Source: an uncultured Chloroflexota bacterium (GTDB taxonomy: Bacteria; Chloroflexota; Anaerolineae; Aggregatilineales; Phototrophicaceae). From it: a DNA stretch of 6,622 bases. A program made the translations under genes and the position numbers. The stretch lies in NCBI GenBank assembly GCA_937870805.1, contig CALMZT010001111.1, forward strand, positions 1 through 6,622. The letters are read 5' to 3'. The notes below the pieces were generated by a model. It was not told the origin of the DNA. It searched no databases and worked only from the letters and a program-made list of their open reading frames with translations. Shown here in pieces: positions 1-5,728 of the stretch (positions within the stretch are counted from its first letter, which is position 1; each line of letters opens with the position of its first letter).

Positions 1-202
1 TGCTTCCCGCAGCGGGTTCAAAACCCGCCGCTAGACAGAATCTGTAAACCTCTCAAGAGGTTGGTGAACCCACATGCAGCGCGAGAACAACCCTTTTAAG
101 GGTTTCCACCCCCCCTTAGCCAGAGGTTCAAAACCTCTGGCGCGGGCAACGGAAGCGTTAAGGCTTATTTTGATGCCTGAGAACACACCGGTTCGCCCCT
201 AC
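1..202 (-). repeat. MITE-like hairpin element, copy A (cut by window edge)
   Basis: This stretch is the reverse complement of 5330-5532, with roughly nine in ten bases identical by hand alignment. It contains four short palindromes: 9-31 (core CGGGTT-CAA-AACCCG), 47-62 (AACCTCTCAAGAGGTT), 89-104 (AACCCTTTTAAGGGTT) and 120-140 (CCAGAGGTT-CAA-AACCTCTGG). The outer end at about 154-197 is the terminal inverted repeat seen at both ends of copy B (core TTGATGCCTGAGAA, then GTTCGCC), and homology continues through CCTAC to 202. The other terminal repeat must lie before base 1. There is no coding capacity, so this is a non-autonomous element or structured intergenic repeat. The family is not one I can name. 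Confidence 0.85.
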
Positions 203-275
203 AATGACGTTTCTGACCTTCCTTGACCCAATTCGCGATTTTGATGCAATCGCCCCGGTAAGCTAAAGGATTTTC

Positions 276-304
276 TTGACACACGATCTCAAACACGTTA
301 TCGT
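276..304 (+). promoter_or_regulatory. Sigma70-type promoter of the leader/aspartokinase transcript
   Basis: A perfect -35 box TTGACA (276-281) is followed by a 17-nt spacer and a -10 box TATCGT (299-304) that keeps the key T-A-T...T positions. The predicted start of transcription is about 311, some 20 nt before the leader ORF. Just upstream, 235-253 can form a weak 6-bp hairpin (GCGATT/AATCGC) of unknown relevance. Nothing else is recognisable between the end of the repeat at 202 and the -35 box. Confidence 0.75.
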
Positions 305-331
305 AGTGTCATCAAATCTGAACGAATAACT

Positions 332-421
332 ATGATCTACATTCTGACGACCTCCGGCATGACTATGACTATGGGTACTACCACTACTCGCAGGAGTAAG
401 GGGAGTTTCCGCTTGCCGTAG
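332..421 (+). CDS. Thr/Met-rich attenuator leader peptide (29 aa)
   Basis: This is a 29-codon ORF from ATG 332 to TAG 419-421. Its residues include eight Thr, four Met (counting the initiator) and two Ile. The regulatory core reads M-T-M-T-M-G-T-T-T-T (codons 359-388), with an earlier Thr-Thr pair at 347-352. By analogy with the E. coli thrL leader, a ribosome reading these codons would stall when charged tRNA-Thr (and here perhaps tRNA-Met) is scarce. The stop codon falls immediately after the antiterminator strand 400-415, so a ribosome that finishes would cover that strand and let the terminator at 450-480 form. The start lies about 20 nt from the predicted transcription start and has no clear Shine-Dalgarno sequence, which is the main weakness; ATG 359, 365 and 371 are in-frame alternatives. 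The peptide itself probably has no function after synthesis. Confidence 0.78.
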   Translation: MIYILTTSGMTMTMGTTTTRRSKGSFRLP

Positions 422-468
422 GAACGCTAGACCAGAATCGTTCGCTCAAGCGTGTGGGAAACTCTCCC
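400..468 (+). promoter_or_regulatory. Antiterminator fold of the aspartokinase attenuator
   Basis: The strand GGGGAGTTTCCGCTTG (400-415) can pair with 447-468: 411-415 with 447-451 (5 bp), 403-410 with 457-464 (8 bp) and 400-402 with 466-468 (3 bp). This leaves a GTGTG bulge at 452-456 and a single-base bulge at 465. The enclosed loop carries its own 5-bp hairpin (GAACG 422-426 with CGTTC 439-443). This fold uses most of the 5' arm and the loop of the terminator (450-474), so the two structures exclude each other. A third pairing, 351-359 with 414-422 (8 of 9 positions), could act as the protector stem. All pairings were found by eye; no energies were calculated. Confidence 0.75.
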
Positions 469-480
469 ACACGCTTTTTT
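450..480 (+). terminator. Rho-independent terminator/attenuator before aspartokinase
   Basis: A perfect 10-bp GC-rich stem, GCGTGTGGGA (450-459) with TCCCACACGC (465-474), has a 5-nt loop and is followed directly by six T (475-480). It lies between the leader ORF and the aspartokinase start on the coding strand and has no preceding gene to terminate. An attenuator is therefore the natural reading. Confidence 0.92.
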
Positions 481-491
481 ATTTCCAGGAC

Positions 492-497
492 AAGGGG
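492..497 (+). promoter_or_regulatory. Ribosome binding site of aspartokinase
   Basis: AAGGGG lies 5 nt before ATG 503. It decides the start: the longer reading from GTG 452 would begin inside the terminator stem and has no such site. Confidence 0.75.
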
Positions 498-502
498 TAC
501 TC

Positions 503-1927
503 ATGAGAACCATCACAATGAAATTCGGCGGCACATCCGTCGGCAGTGCAGAAGCAATCTCGAATGTCATCGACATTGTGCGCGAATCGGTTGAAGCAGG
601 TGATAAACTGACTGTGATCGTCTCGGCGATGGCAGGTGTCACTGACGCCCTGTTTAATGCTATCAAAATGGCAGAAAACGGCGATAAATGGGGCTATCTC
701 TCAACTGCCGATAAGCTGCGCGATAGGCACGAAGAAACGCTGAATATGCTTGTACCGCCGAGTGCTGATCGTGAAAGTACCTCAGCAAAAATCAATGCGC
801 TGCTGGATGACCTGGTAGAACTCTGTCAGGCAATTAACATTATGGGCGAAGCCACGCCGCGCGTCGTAGATGCGATTGTCTCACTCGGCGAACGGATGAG
901 CAGCAAGTTGGTCGCGGCAGCCCTGCGCCATCATAAGCTCAACGCCCGCGCCTATGATGCGGGGCAGTTCATTACCACCGACAATAACTTCCGCAGTGCC
1001 AATCCCCTCTGGGATGAGACTCAAGCGCTCATCCAGCAAAAACTTGTTCCCCTGATCGAAAGTGGCATTACTCCCATCCTCACCGGTTATTTCGGCGCAA
1101 CACGCGATGGACAAATCGCAACGTTAGGACGCGGCGGCAGCGACTACAGTGCCGCGATTTTTGCCGCTTACAACGGTGCAGAAGAATTGGTGATTTGGAC
1201 GGACGTAGATGGCGTGATGACCACTGACCCGCGCATCGACAAACGTGCCCGTGTATTGCCTTATGTGTCTTATCAGGAAGTGGGTGAACTGGCTTTCTAC
1301 GGCGCGAAAGTCTTACACCCTAAAACCGTTCAGCCCATCCTCAACAAAGGCATTCTGCTGCGCGTCCGTAATACCTTCAACCCAACGCATCCCGGCACAC
1401 TCATTGGACCCGAAAGCGAAATGGTAGACACGGTAATCAAAGCGGTTACCAGCATCCGCAATGTTGGTATGTTGACGGTAAGCGGTAAAGGGATGATTGG
1501 CGTACCGGGCATCGCTGGTCGAACCTTCACAGCAACGGCACAAGCGGGCGCAAGCATTCTTATGATTTCGCAGTCGTCCTCAGAGCAAAGTTTTTGTTTC
1601 ACCGTGCCTGAAGATAAGGTCAATGATGTTAAAGCCTCCATTGAAAGCGAATTGGCGAAAGAGATAGCGCGAGATGATATTGACAGTGTGGAAATTGAGG
1701 CAGAGGTTGTCATCGTGACAGCCGTCGGCGCGGGGATGCGCGGTACGCCCGGAGTTGCCGGACGTGTGTTTACGGCGATGGGTGACAATAGAGTCAATGT
1801 CCTGTCTATCGCGCAAGGCTCATCAGAGTGCAGCATTTCATTTGTCATCTACGAACGTGATCTCAAGCGTGCGGTGATTGCCCTTCACGATCTCGCCTTG
1901 GAAACAGCAACCGTGAATGGACACTAA
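503..1927 (+). CDS. Aspartate kinase (aspartokinase), monofunctional, threonine-sensitive type
   Basis: This 474-residue enzyme phosphorylates L-aspartate with ATP, the committed step to Lys, Thr, Met and Ile; it would act in the cytoplasm. The kinase domain (about 1-300) shows KFGGTSVGSA (7-16), SLGERMSS (127-134), GRGGSDYSA (209-217), WTDVDGVMTTDPR (232-244) and ELAFYGAKVLHP (262-273). Two C-terminal ACT regulatory domains follow (about 318-385 and 400-470), carrying SQSSSE (356-361) and IAQGSSE (436-442). These resemble the AK half of ThrA/MetL rather than the short alpha/beta type. The protein ends after the ACT domains, so no homoserine dehydrogenase is fused. The start at ATG 503 has AAGGGG 5 nt upstream and puts KFGG at the usual distance from the N-terminus. 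The gene is a single-gene unit between an attenuator and a terminator. Threonine feedback is inferred from motif style and from the Thr-rich leader. The product name is secure; the choice among lysC, thrA-like and ask symbols is not. Confidence 0.96.
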   Translation: MRTITMKFGGTSVGSAEAISNVIDIVRESVEAGDKLTVIVSAMAGVTDALFNAIKMAENGDKWGYLSTADKLRDRHEETLNMLVPPSADRESTSAKINALLDDLVELCQAINIMGEATPRVVDAIVSLGERMSSKLVAAALRHHKLNARAYDAGQFITTDNNFRSANPLWDETQALIQQKLVPLIESGITPILTGYFGATRDGQIATLGRGGSDYSAAIFAAYNGAEELVIWTDVDGVMTTDPRIDKRARVLPYVSYQEVGELAFYGAKVLHPKTVQPILNKGILLRVRNTFNPTHPGTLIGPESEMVDTVIKAVTSIRNVGMLTVSGKGMIGVPGIAGRTFTATAQAGASILMISQSSSEQSFCFTVPEDKVNDVKASIESELAKEIARDDIDSVEIEAEVVIVTAVGAGMRGTPGVAGRVFTAMGDNRVNVLSIAQGSSECSISFVIYERDLKRAVIALHDLALETATVNGH

Positions 1928-1931
1928 GGAG

Positions 1932-1964
1932 AATAGGCAGCCTGTGTAGGGTTGCCTATTTTAT
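1932..1964 (+). terminator. Rho-independent terminator after aspartokinase
   Basis: AATAGGCA (1932-1939) pairs with TGCCTATT (1953-1960). The stem continues through a G-U and two G-C pairs to a loop of about 7 nt, and TTTTATT closes the structure. It starts 5 nt after the aspartokinase stop, so the gene is transcribed alone. Confidence 0.85.
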
Positions 1965-1973
1965 TAACTGATG

Positions 1974-2035
1974 TTACGCATGTTCAGTTCGGACAAGGGG
2001 GTTAACCCCCTTGTTCACAGGTTCAGAGTGCGTAA
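1974..2035. repeat. 62-bp palindromic (REP-like) repeat
   Basis: The outer ends are TTACGCA (1974-1980) and TGCGTAA (2029-2035). The centre is a perfect 22-bp palindrome, ACAAGGGGGTT and its complement (1993-2014), and the arms between are imperfectly complementary. The whole unit could fold into one long hairpin on either strand. It sits exactly where the broken minus-strand gene loses its family-like sequence and supplies that frame's stop codon, as expected for an inserted mobile palindrome. Confidence 0.7.
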
Positions 2036-2254
2036 GGTGAGTTAAATAGGTCAAAATTCGCCAGGCTGGAGCAATGTTGAAAGCAATTCCTGTGAGTTCT
2101 ACCGCGTCAAAAATCAAGGGAACAGAGGCAGCATGGGATTCGTAAAGATAGCGTGAAATAGCCTCGCTGCCTTTAAATCTTCGACGGTGACACTACCAAT
2201 GAGTTTTGCGTAGACGCTGCGCTCCGGTAGACACCACCCGTACTCAGAACTCAT
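1974..2254 (-). pseudogene. Broken small gene after the molybdenum hydroxylase (frame change plus truncation)
   Basis: ATG 2254-2252 overlaps the stop of the upstream hydroxylase by 4 nt (ATGA). The first frame gives 46 residues (MSSEYGWCLPERSVYAKLIG... up to VTVEDLK, residue 28, then less plausible sequence) and stops at 2114. From about 2173 the -1 frame continues sensibly (GSEAISRYLYES..., VPLIFDAVELTG, APAWRILTYLTH) until it enters the palindrome at 2035 and stops at TAA 1976-1974. The joined product would be 93 residues. The pattern (W-x-x-P-x-R-x-V-Y, G-x-V-T-x-E-D-L, then a hydrophobic strand with Asp) resembles small STAS/SpoIIAA-like proteins of about 120-150 residues; this is an impression, not a search result. 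A pseudogene is favoured because both a frame change and a truncated C-terminus are present. The frame change falls at T-TTA-AAG, a possible -1 slippery heptamer, so programmed frameshifting is the alternative. Confidence 0.55.
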
Positions 2255-5193
2255 GAATCTGAGCCATTCTTACGTTGATGCAGCGCCCTCCATACTCGTT
2301 CCGGCGTGAACGGAATTTCACGGAGATGTATCCCTACAGCGTCAAAAATCGCAGAGGCTAACGCTGGCGCAACGCCATCTTTCGGGATTTCCGCGACGGC
2401 TTTCGCCCCATAAGGACCACTGGGTTCATACGTCTCCACGAAAATCACGTCTAATTCCGGCATTTCGTTAGCTCGGTAGATGTGATAATCGCCAAAGCTC
2501 GTCGCCTGTAATTGTCCATCGGCATCATATGCCATTTCCTCACAGTGCGCATAGCCAAGCGCTTGCGTCATGCCGCCTTCCACTTGCCCGGATGCCGTAA
2601 TTGGATTAATGGCGATGCCGCAATCCACTGCCATCAACAGCCGATCCACAGTGATCTGTCCCGTTTCGGTATCGACGGTCACTTCGGCAAACTGAGCAGC
2701 AAACGGCGGCGGGCTAAGCTCACTCATGTGGCTGGCAGTTGCCATAATTTGATGCTGATCGGCTTGATGCAGGCTGTGCAGCGCCACCCTTTCCAGCGAT
2801 ACATGCCGCCCATCACGCGCCACCACTTTACGATCTTCCAGTTCCAAATCATCAATGGAGATGCCATCAAAGAAGTGTTTGCTGGCGTGCCTCAGAATCT
2901 GCTCCCGCACATTTTCCGCCGCCTTCAACACCGCGCCACCGCTGATGTAGGTGGTACTGCTGGCATACGCTCCAGTATCGAACGGCGTCATATCCGTATC
3001 CGCCGCATACACGAGAATATCATTGAGCGGCACGCCCAGTGTCTCTGCCGCAATTTGCGCCAGCACAGTATCCGCGCCCGTGCCAAGATCAGTCGCGCCG
3101 AACAGCAGATTAAACGAACCATCGTCATTCAACTTGATACTCGCCGCGCCCATATCCAACCCGGCGATGCCCGTGCCGTGCATGGCAAGTGCCACGCCGA
3201 TACCTGTTTTCAGATGTGGCTTGCCCGGTACGCTCTTTTCGCGCCCGCGTTTTTCATACCAGCCCATCGTGCGCGCCCCAATCTCCACGCATTCCGCTAA
3301 CGCACTGGTCGTCACGACTTGCGGCATACCCTCGCGTCCTTCACCTAATGCCACAGCCATCACCAGTTGATCGCCAACATTGATCCAGTTCTGGCGCTTA
3401 AATTCCAGCACATCCATACCCAGCGCGTGAGCAATTTCCTCGGTATGCACCTCCAGCGCGAATAAGGCTTGAGGAGCGCCGTAACCTCGATACGCGCCGG
3501 GCGTCGGAATGTTTGTGTACACCACATCACAAATGAAGCGGCTGTAGGGCGCGTTATACGTCGTCAACCCGCGAAAACCCGACACCATCTGTACCGTCAA
3601 CCCATGCGTGCCATAAGCGCCCGTATTGCCGATGATGTACAACTCCGCCGCGACAATCTTGCCATCACGGGTAACGCCCGTCTTGAAGCGCAAAATCTGC
3701 GGGTGACGGCTGCGTGCGCTGGTGAACTCTTGTTCGCGCGTGTATTCGAACCGTACCGGGTGTCCCGTTGCAATCGTCAAATGGGCGCACAGGTCTTCGA
3801 TCAGCATTTCCTGCTTACCGCCAAACCCACCGCCAATACGTGGCTTGAGAACACGGATGCGCTTCACAGGCAAACGTAACAGCGGCGCGACCATACGCCG
3901 CACATGGAATGGCACTTGCGTGCTGGTACGAATGACAAGACGATCATCTTCATCCCACCACGTCACACACACATGCGGTTCAATACTCGCCTGCTGTACT
4001 TGATGCACGTGGTACTCACCCTCAAAGATATGATCGGCTTTCGCCCACTGTTCGTCGGGATTACCGGCGTGCGCGTCGATATGATGCACAATATTGCGCG
4101 CGGCATCATGGATTTTCTCTGTATCCTCCTCATCGTGAATCATCGGCGCGCCTTCCTGCATCGCTGCTTCAGGATCAAACACCGCTGGCAGCACCTCATA
4201 CTCGACGTCAATCAGCCGCAGCGCCTCCTGCGCAATCTCCGGCGTTTCAGCGGCAACAATCGCCACCCGATCCCCGACATGCCGCACTTTGTTATCGAGG
4301 CTCACTTGATCGTAGGGTGGAGGGTTCGGATAGCTTTGCCCACCAGACGCATATTTCACGCGCGGAATATCCTGATGCGTCAGCACCGCATGAACGCCGG
4401 GCAGTGCTCTCGCCTTGCTGGCATCAATATGTTTGATAATGGCGTGCGCGTGGGGACTGGTCAGCATCGCCGCGTGCAGCATTCCTGGCATTTCAATGTC
4501 ATCCGTGTAAACAGGTTTGCCCACTGCCAGTTTAACAGCATCAACTTTCGGCTCTGACTTGCCGACGACCTTCTTCTCTTTGAGTTCCGGCGGCGTCACG
4601 ATCACTGCCGGAATCGTGCGCGTGAGAATTGTATCTCCGCCATAGCTCGGCGGCTCAAACGGCGATGGATATTCAAACAATCCCGGCGGTGCAGGAATAG
4701 CCCGTTCCATCGGTTCATAAGGCGGCACTTCTTCACCACGCATGACCGCCGCCGCACGCAGGATTGCCTGTACAGGCTTCACATAGCCGGTCTCACGATC
4801 AAGCACGCCCGCCAGCGCCTCTCGGATTTCCGCTTCTGTCGGATTTGGATGACGCTTGAGTAGGGCATAAGCGACGAGGATTTGCGCGGGCGTGTTGTAA
4901 CCTGACTGTATCGCGCCTGTTTCAATAAATGCTTCCTGCAAAGGATGTAAATCACGCGATGAACCGACACCTTCCAGCGTCAGAATCTCATGCCCATCCA
5001 CGCTTGCCGCAAATACCGTTTGGGCATTAACGGGTTGCCCATCCAGCAGCACAGTGTCCGAACCCGTCAGCCCATGCTCATCCCCAAACTTCACACTGTA
5101 ATATCCCGCGCGACGCAGTACCCTCAATAGACGCTCATGTGGCATCACATCTAATGTTTTCTTTTCGCCGTTAATCGTGAGGCTAATCTGCAT
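2251..5193 (-). CDS. Molybdopterin-dependent hydroxylase, xanthine dehydrogenase/aldehyde oxidoreductase family, XdhD-like, with cysteine-less ferredoxin domain
   Basis: This 980-residue protein has the layout of single-chain aldehyde oxidoreductases. Residues 1-75 match a plant-type ferredoxin domain, about 82-150 the helical second [2Fe-2S] domain, 210-340 the small a/b hammerhead domain and about 370-970 the molybdopterin-binding domain. Molybdenum-site motifs are present: GGGFGGK (454-460), AYRGYGAPQ (567-575), DLGTGADT (702-709), ASSTTY (744-749) and GAKAVAE (929-935), whose final Glu is the expected catalytic base. The eight cluster-ligand positions hold D38, T43, D46, Q58, S97, N100, D132 and E134 instead of Cys. 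The only six Cys (409, 469, 555, 635, 858, 884) lie elsewhere. It therefore probably binds Mo cofactor but no Fe-S cluster in this chain. No FAD or Fe-S subunit gene is adjacent. From memory, E. coli XdhD (about 956 residues) has a similarly cysteine-poor N-terminus. The likely reaction is hydroxylation of a purine or other N-heterocycle or aldehyde; the substrate cannot be read from the sequence. AGAGG (5204-5200) lies 6 nt before ATG 5193. Confidence 0.93.
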   Translation of the reverse strand: MQISLTINGEKKTLDVMPHERLLRVLRRAGYYSVKFGDEHGLTGSDTVLLDGQPVNAQTVFAASVDGHEILTLEGVGSSRDLHPLQEAFIETGAIQSGYNTPAQILVAYALLKRHPNPTEAEIREALAGVLDRETGYVKPVQAILRAAAVMRGEEVPPYEPMERAIPAPPGLFEYPSPFEPPSYGGDTILTRTIPAVIVTPPELKEKKVVGKSEPKVDAVKLAVGKPVYTDDIEMPGMLHAAMLTSPHAHAIIKHIDASKARALPGVHAVLTHQDIPRVKYASGGQSYPNPPPYDQVSLDNKVRHVGDRVAIVAAETPEIAQEALRLIDVEYEVLPAVFDPEAAMQEGAPMIHDEEDTEKIHDAARNIVHHIDAHAGNPDEQWAKADHIFEGEYHVHQVQQASIEPHVCVTWWDEDDRLVIRTSTQVPFHVRRMVAPLLRLPVKRIRVLKPRIGGGFGGKQEMLIEDLCAHLTIATGHPVRFEYTREQEFTSARSRHPQILRFKTGVTRDGKIVAAELYIIGNTGAYGTHGLTVQMVSGFRGLTTYNAPYSRFICDVVYTNIPTPGAYRGYGAPQALFALEVHTEEIAHALGMDVLEFKRQNWINVGDQLVMAVALGEGREGMPQVVTTSALAECVEIGARTMGWYEKRGREKSVPGKPHLKTGIGVALAMHGTGIAGLDMGAASIKLNDDGSFNLLFGATDLGTGADTVLAQIAAETLGVPLNDILVYAADTDMTPFDTGAYASSTTYISGGAVLKAAENVREQILRHASKHFFDGISIDDLELEDRKVVARDGRHVSLERVALHSLHQADQHQIMATASHMSELSPPPFAAQFAEVTVDTETGQITVDRLLMAVDCGIAINPITASGQVEGGMTQALGYAHCEEMAYDADGQLQATSFGDYHIYRANEMPELDVIFVETYEPSGPYGAKAVAEIPKDGVAPALASAIFDAVGIHLREIPFTPERVWRALHQRKNGSDS

Positions 5194-5221
5194 ATCTTTC
5201 CTCTAAAATCCTAACAAGCTT

Positions 5222-5276
5222 TGGCACAAATCCTTTATTGCTAAGACACTTATGTTCTTTAACCAAATGGCACAAA
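5222..5276. repeat. Direct repeat pair TGGCACAAA upstream of the hydroxylase gene
   Basis: TGGCACAAA occurs at 5222-5230 and again at 5268-5276, 46 bp apart, within the 137-bp upstream region of the hydroxylase gene. On the gene's own strand this reads TTTGTGCCA twice. They could be operator half-sites for a regulator of the gene, but two 9-mers may also be chance. I could not find a convincing -35/-10 pair in this stretch. Confidence 0.3.
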
Positions 5277-5329
5277 GCATCTTTTTTACGCGAACTTCCA
5301 GCGCCTTCAGTGGCGGTAATGGGTTAGTC

Positions 5330-5573
5330 GTAGGGGCGAACCTGTGTGTTCTCAGGCATCAAGATAAGCCTTAACGCTGCGGTTGCCCGCGCCAGAGGTT
5401 CAAAACCTCTGGCTAAGGGTGGTTTGGAAACCCTTAAAAGGGTTGTTCTCGCGCTGCATGTGGGTTCACCAACCTCTTGAGAGGTTTCCAGATGTTGTCT
5501 AGCGGCGGGTTTTGAACCCGCTGCGAGAAATCATTAAGCGTTATTTTGATGCCTGAGAACCAACGTGTTCGCC
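5330..5573 (+). repeat. MITE-like hairpin element, copy B (complete)
   Basis: The terminal inverted repeats are about 40 bp: 5335-5376 and 5532-5573, both beginning GGCGAAC from outside and sharing TTCTCAGGCATCAA. Between them lie four palindromes: 5392-5412 (CCAGAGGTT/AACCTCTGG), 5429-5444 (AACCCTTAAAAGGGTT), 5471-5486 (AACCTCTTGAGAGGTT) and 5502-5524 (GCGGCGGGTT with AACCCGCTGC, one G-T pair). Three of the stems end in GGTT/AACC around a 2-3-nt loop. No target-site duplication is obvious. No ORF of its own is supported, so it would depend on a transposase in trans. The inverted partner is at 1-202. Confidence 0.85.
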
Positions 5574-5728
5574 AGCCATGGTTCACAGACCGATCAATGA
5601 TGCTTAAGAGTCGGCTTCTCTCCCTAGTCCCTTTAGTGGACTTGGCACTTTGGCAGCCAGATGACTTTAGCCTCTGGCGACAACTAGCAGTCACTATCCT
5701 TCAGCGCACATACCGTATTCATTCGGCT
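5574..5728. other. Intergenic stretch without a recognisable gene
   Basis: This lies between the complete miniature element and the end of the PNPOx-fold gene. Only weak dyads are visible: AGTCC/GGACT (5626-5642) and GCCAGA/TCTGGC (5656-5678). GCCTCTGGC (5670-5678) also has its complement GCCAGAGGC at 5732-5740, straddling the gene end. None has a T-tract convincing enough to call a terminator for the minus-strand pair. Confidence 0.5.

Noticed and set aside
9..140. GGTTCAAAACC words resembling tRNA T-arms
   Set aside because: They are cores of independent palindromes in a repeat. No acceptor or anticodon stem and no cloverleaf can be built around them.
1..202. CRISPR-like array of short palindromes
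   Set aside because: The palindromes differ in sequence and spacing and there is no constant repeat with unique spacers.
452..502. Longer aspartokinase start at GTG 452, adding 17 residues
   Set aside because: It begins inside the terminator stem, has no ribosome site, and places KFGG too far from the N-terminus. ATG 503 has AAGGGG at good spacing.
311..502. Lysine riboswitch or T-box before aspartokinase
   Set aside because: The leader is far too short for a lysine riboswitch, and I see no T-box or specifier-loop sequence. The short ORF plus two exclusive hairpins explains the region.
1330..1848. 172-residue minus-strand ORF opposite aspartokinase
   Set aside because: It is a frame shadow of the ACT-domain region, with no ribosome site and no recognisable motif.
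1991..2016. The ACAAGGGGGTTAACCCCCTTGT palindrome as a terminator
   Set aside because: Neither strand has a following T-tract, and a better terminator already sits at 1932-1964.
3904..4557. 217-residue plus-strand ORF, and similar ones at 2512-3300 and 3469-3879
   Set aside because: All lie opposite the hydroxylase gene, have compositions rich in Arg and His, and show no family motifs. They are shadows of the minus-strand reading frame.
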